Shown: in pieces, positions 61,750-64,000 of the stretch
How positions within the stretch are numbered: the first letter of the stretch is position 1
Layout of the letters: each line of letters starts with the position of its first letter
Assembly (NCBI GenBank): GCA_937862735.1
Contig: CALMDH010000106.1
Span: 21,219-85,218, forward strand
Source of the DNA: M0108 sp937862735
Lineage (GTDB): Bacteria > Pseudomonadota > Gammaproteobacteria > Chromatiales > Chromatiaceae
Direction of reading: 5' to 3'
DNA length: 64,000 bases
The notes under the pieces: model-generated
What the model was told of the DNA's origin: nothing
What the model saw: only the letters and a program-made list of their open reading frames with translations
The model's database searches: none
Position numbers and translations under genes: made by a program

Positions 61750-61778
61750 ACAATATCCGCCCCGCCGCCGCCTGTCAA
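61750..61778 (-). promoter_or_regulatory. Strong sigma-70-like promoter of phaP-phaB
   Basis: On the minus strand TTGACA (61773-61778) and TATTGT (61750-61755) are spaced by exactly 17 nt. The proposed start falls in the dyad at 61731-61747. Confidence 0.75.
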
Positions 61779-61867
61779 CACCTTTTTTCGGCGGATGACA
61801 AAGGGCTCAAGACCCGCGATCGGGGGATAGCTCCACTGTCCATCCCACCAAAGTCACTGAATGGAAT

Positions 61868-61894
61868 GAAAAATAACTCGGCGGTCACGCCGAG
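61868..61894 (-). terminator. Rho-independent terminator after phaR
   Basis: On the minus strand CTCGGCG and CGCCGAG enclose TGAC and are followed by TTATTTTTC. It separates the phaA-phaR transcript from phaP-phaB. Nothing else is seen in 61895-62031. Confidence 0.75.
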
Positions 61895-62031
61895 GGCGAT
61901 CCGTTGCGGCATTGCGGGGCGGACTGGCCCGTTGCAGTGATCAGCCGGCCACGTTCAGACCGGACGGGACCAGCCCACGCGGGCAAAGGCGGGGATAAAA
62001 GGAAGAGGGAGTGACGGGAGACAAGACCCGG

Positions 62032-62493
62032 TCAGGGCTTGCCGTCGGCCTCGGAACGCTTCTTGTAGCCGGCCGCGCGCAGGAACTCGTTCTGCAGGTC
62101 GGACCAGATGTCGACGTTGCGCTGGGCCAGGCGGGCCATGGCATCCAGGGGGGTCTCGCCCCAGGTCTCACGCAACTGATGTTGCTGCTTGACGAAGAGG
62201 TCGAGGGAGCGCTCCATGTACCGGGAGAACACACCCTGAAGGGTTCCACGATAAAAGCGGATGATCTGGGCGAGCATCTGCGCGCTGAAGAGGGGTTCGC
62301 CGCCGCTCTCCTCCTCGAGCATGATCTGCAGGAGGATGGCCCGGGTGATGTCCTCGTTGTTCGTATCCAGCACCCGAAATTCGACGCCATCCATGACCAG
62401 CGCGCGGACATCGTCGAGGGTGACGTAACGGCTCACCTCGGTGTCATAGAGACGGCGATTGGGGTATTTTTTAATAATACGTTCGCTGGACAT
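62032..62493 (-). CDS. phaR: PHA synthesis repressor PhaR
   Basis: DNA- and PHA-binding repressor of phasin synthesis. The 153-aa protein starts MSSERIIKKYPNRRLYDTEVSRYVTLDD, the signature of the PHB accumulation regulator DNA-binding domain (about 1-65). The PHB_acc domain follows (LFSAQMLAQIIRFYRGTLQGVFSRYMERSL). The ATG at 62493 is chosen on this N-terminus; the open frame further upstream is unsupported. It lies 270 bp after phaA on the same strand, and that gap shows no clear promoter or terminator. Confidence 0.93.
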   Translation of the reverse strand: MSSERIIKKYPNRRLYDTEVSRYVTLDDVRALVMDGVEFRVLDTNNEDITRAILLQIMLEEESGGEPLFSAQMLAQIIRFYRGTLQGVFSRYMERSLDLFVKQQHQLRETWGETPLDAMARLAQRNVDIWSDLQNEFLRAAGYKKRSEADGKP

Positions 62494-62763
62494 GAGTCTG
62501 TAGCGCCTCCGCGGTGGCCGCGGTAGTGAGTGAGGGCCAGCCCGGACCCCGCCCGCCCCAGGGGCCGGCAAGGCCAGGGATTGCACGTTCGCCCATCCCG
62601 AGGCGGTCTCCGTCCCTGGAGATCAATCGGAGCCTCCGGGGTTACCGGGAGGATCGGACGACGGGCACCCGCCCGCCCCGGGCACGCCCGTGGCTGACCG
62701 CTGGCGGGCGCAACCCGCAGCCAGTCAGGGCCAGGCGGATCCCGGGGCCGGACGGGGAAGTGG

Positions 62764-63948
62764 TCAGGGACGTTCCACCGCCAGGGCGACACCCTGACCA
62801 CCGCCGATACAGAGGGTCGCCAGGCCCTTTTTGGCGCCGCGACGCTTCATCTCGTACAGGAGGGAGACCAGGACGCGGGCCCCGGAGGCGCCGATGGGGT
62901 GGCCGATGGCGATGGCCCCACCGTTGACGTTGACCTTGCTCAGGTCCCAGCCCAGGTCATGATTGACCGACATGGCCTGAGCGGCGAAGGCCTCGTTGGC
63001 CTCCACCAGGTCCAGGTCCGCCACGCTCCAGCCGGCCTTCTCCAGGCACTTGGTGGTGGCGGGGATGGGGCCCGTGCCCATGATGGCGGGATCGACGCCG
63101 GCGCTGGAGAAGGCGACGATGGTCGCCAGGGGCTCCAGACCCAGTTCCTTGGCCTTGGACTCGGTGGTGACAATGACGATGGCGGCGCCGTCGTTGATAC
63201 CGGAGGCATTGCCGGCGGTGACGGTACCCTCCTTGTCGAAGGCCGGGCGCAGCTTGGCCAGGGTCTCGGCGGTGGTGCCATGGCGGGGGAACTCGTCGCT
63301 GGCGAAGACCAGGGGGTCGCCCTTGCGCTGGGGGATGCTGACCGGGACGATTTCCGCATCGAAGCGGCCGGCCTTCTGGGCGGCCTCGGCCTTCTGCTGG
63401 GAGGCCGCGGCGAATTCATCCTGGGCCTGACGGCTGAAGCCGTACTTCCTGGCGATATTCTCGGCGGTGACGCCCATGTGGTAGCCGTTGAAGGCGCACT
63501 GCAGGCCATCGACGATCATGGTGTCCTGCATCTTCCAGTCGCCCATGCGCACGCCGTCCCGGGAACCGGGGAGGACGTGGCCGGAACGGGTCATGCTCTC
63601 CTGGCCGCCGGCGATCACGATCTCGGCGTCGCCACAGGCCACCGCCTGCATGGCCAGGTGGACCGCCTTGAGGCCGCTGCCGCAGACCTTGTTGATGGTC
63701 AGGGCGGGCACCGCGACGGGCAGGCCGGCCTTGAGGGTGGTCTGGCGGGCCGGATTCTGGCCGGAACCGGCGGTGAGGACCTGGCCCAGAATGACCTCGT
63801 CGACCTGCTCGGGCTTGATGCCGGTACGCTCCAGGAGGGCTTTGATGACCGTCGCGCCCATCTCGGGGGCCGGCATCGAGGACAGACTGCCGCCGAAAGT
63901 GCCCACGGCGGTGCGGCCGGCGTCAACGATCACGATTCTTTCACTCAT
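62764..63948 (-). CDS. phaA: Acetyl-CoA acetyltransferase (beta-ketothiolase)
   Basis: Condenses two acetyl-CoA to acetoacetyl-CoA, the first step of PHB synthesis. The 394-aa thiolase has the acyl-accepting Cys89 in NKVCGSGLKAV, the His in IGHPIGASGAR and the second Cys in TLCIGGGQG near residue 380. Length and motifs match PhaA/AtoB. AGGAG lies 8-12 nt before the ATG at 63948. The divergent phaC-phaE genes known from A. vinosum would start beyond the right edge of the window. Confidence 0.95.
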   Translation of the reverse strand: MSERIVIVDAGRTAVGTFGGSLSSMPAPEMGATVIKALLERTGIKPEQVDEVILGQVLTAGSGQNPARQTTLKAGLPVAVPALTINKVCGSGLKAVHLAMQAVACGDAEIVIAGGQESMTRSGHVLPGSRDGVRMGDWKMQDTMIVDGLQCAFNGYHMGVTAENIARKYGFSRQAQDEFAAASQQKAEAAQKAGRFDAEIVPVSIPQRKGDPLVFASDEFPRHGTTAETLAKLRPAFDKEGTVTAGNASGINDGAAIVIVTTESKAKELGLEPLATIVAFSSAGVDPAIMGTGPIPATTKCLEKAGWSVADLDLVEANEAFAAQAMSVNHDLGWDLSKVNVNGGAIAIGHPIGASGARVLVSLLYEMKRRGAKKGLATLCIGGGQGVALAVERP

Positions 63949-64000
63949 TGCAGAACTCCTGACTTAGCGCCAAATTCAGTGCGACTGGATCGCCTCAAAC

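Overview
The window reads as chromosomal DNA of a high-GC gammaproteobacterium, most likely a purple sulfur bacterium or another member of the Chromatiales. The reasons are a form IA RuBisCO operon with cbbQ and cbbO, a polyhydroxyalkanoate locus in the order phaA-phaR-phaP-phaB (the order I recall from Allochromatium vinosum), and gammaproteobacterial housekeeping neighbourhoods (ybgC-tolQRAB-pal-cpoB, lapB-pyrF). The species cannot be named from this stretch.

Layout. 1-6.8 kb: a truncated sugar aminotransferase gene, the lytic transglycosylase mltD and a large MscK-type mechanosensitive channel. 6.9-25.6 kb: a ten-gene minus-strand BREX phage-defence island. In transcription order it is brxA, brxB, brxC, an AAA/ABC-type ATPase, a small PD-(D/E)XK-like protein, pglX, a Schlafen-AlbA/ATP-binding protein, a GmrSD-type DUF262/DUF1524 protein, pglZ and brxL. 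25.7-35.4 kb: a small conserved protein, pepN, grxC-hslR, galU, pyrF-lapB, an SDR enzyme and small unknown genes. 35.5-42 kb: the ybgC-tolQRAB-pal-cpoB envelope operon. 42-49.3 kb: a four-PAS hybrid histidine kinase, a Uma2 nuclease-like gene, gatB, a DUF4160/DUF2442 pair and rlmI. 49.5-53.4 kb: a TRAP transporter (dctPQM) with a TakP-like binding protein. 53.6-60.1 kb: an outer-membrane channel gene followed by cbbL-cbbS-cbbQ-cbbO. 60.5-64 kb: phaB, phaP, phaR and phaA on the minus strand; the PHA synthase genes would be expected just past the window edge.

The most interesting part is the BREX island. It carries three inserted accessory activities, and pglX is a mosaic: a markedly AT-richer target-recognition part sits inside a GC-rich gene. 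pglX also holds an in-frame, palindromic heptad-repeat insertion. brxL ends in a domain that strongly resembles the C-terminal phospholipase-D-like domain of eukaryotic MITD1. The ATPase plus PD-(D/E)XK-like pair between brxC and pglX sits where other BREX loci carry PARIS, but its second gene is not recognisable as AriB, so it is the best candidate for an undescribed defence module.

A second theme is intergenic microstructure. Several gaps are filled by degenerate short tandem repeats with 7-, 16-, 17- or 18-bp periods. Three of these arrays begin at the stop codon of the preceding gene (hslR, the 153-aa gene, tolA). There are also two copies of a ~100-bp palindromic element between pyrF and galU, and a repeat element apparently inserted between the start codon and the lipoprotein signal of pal.
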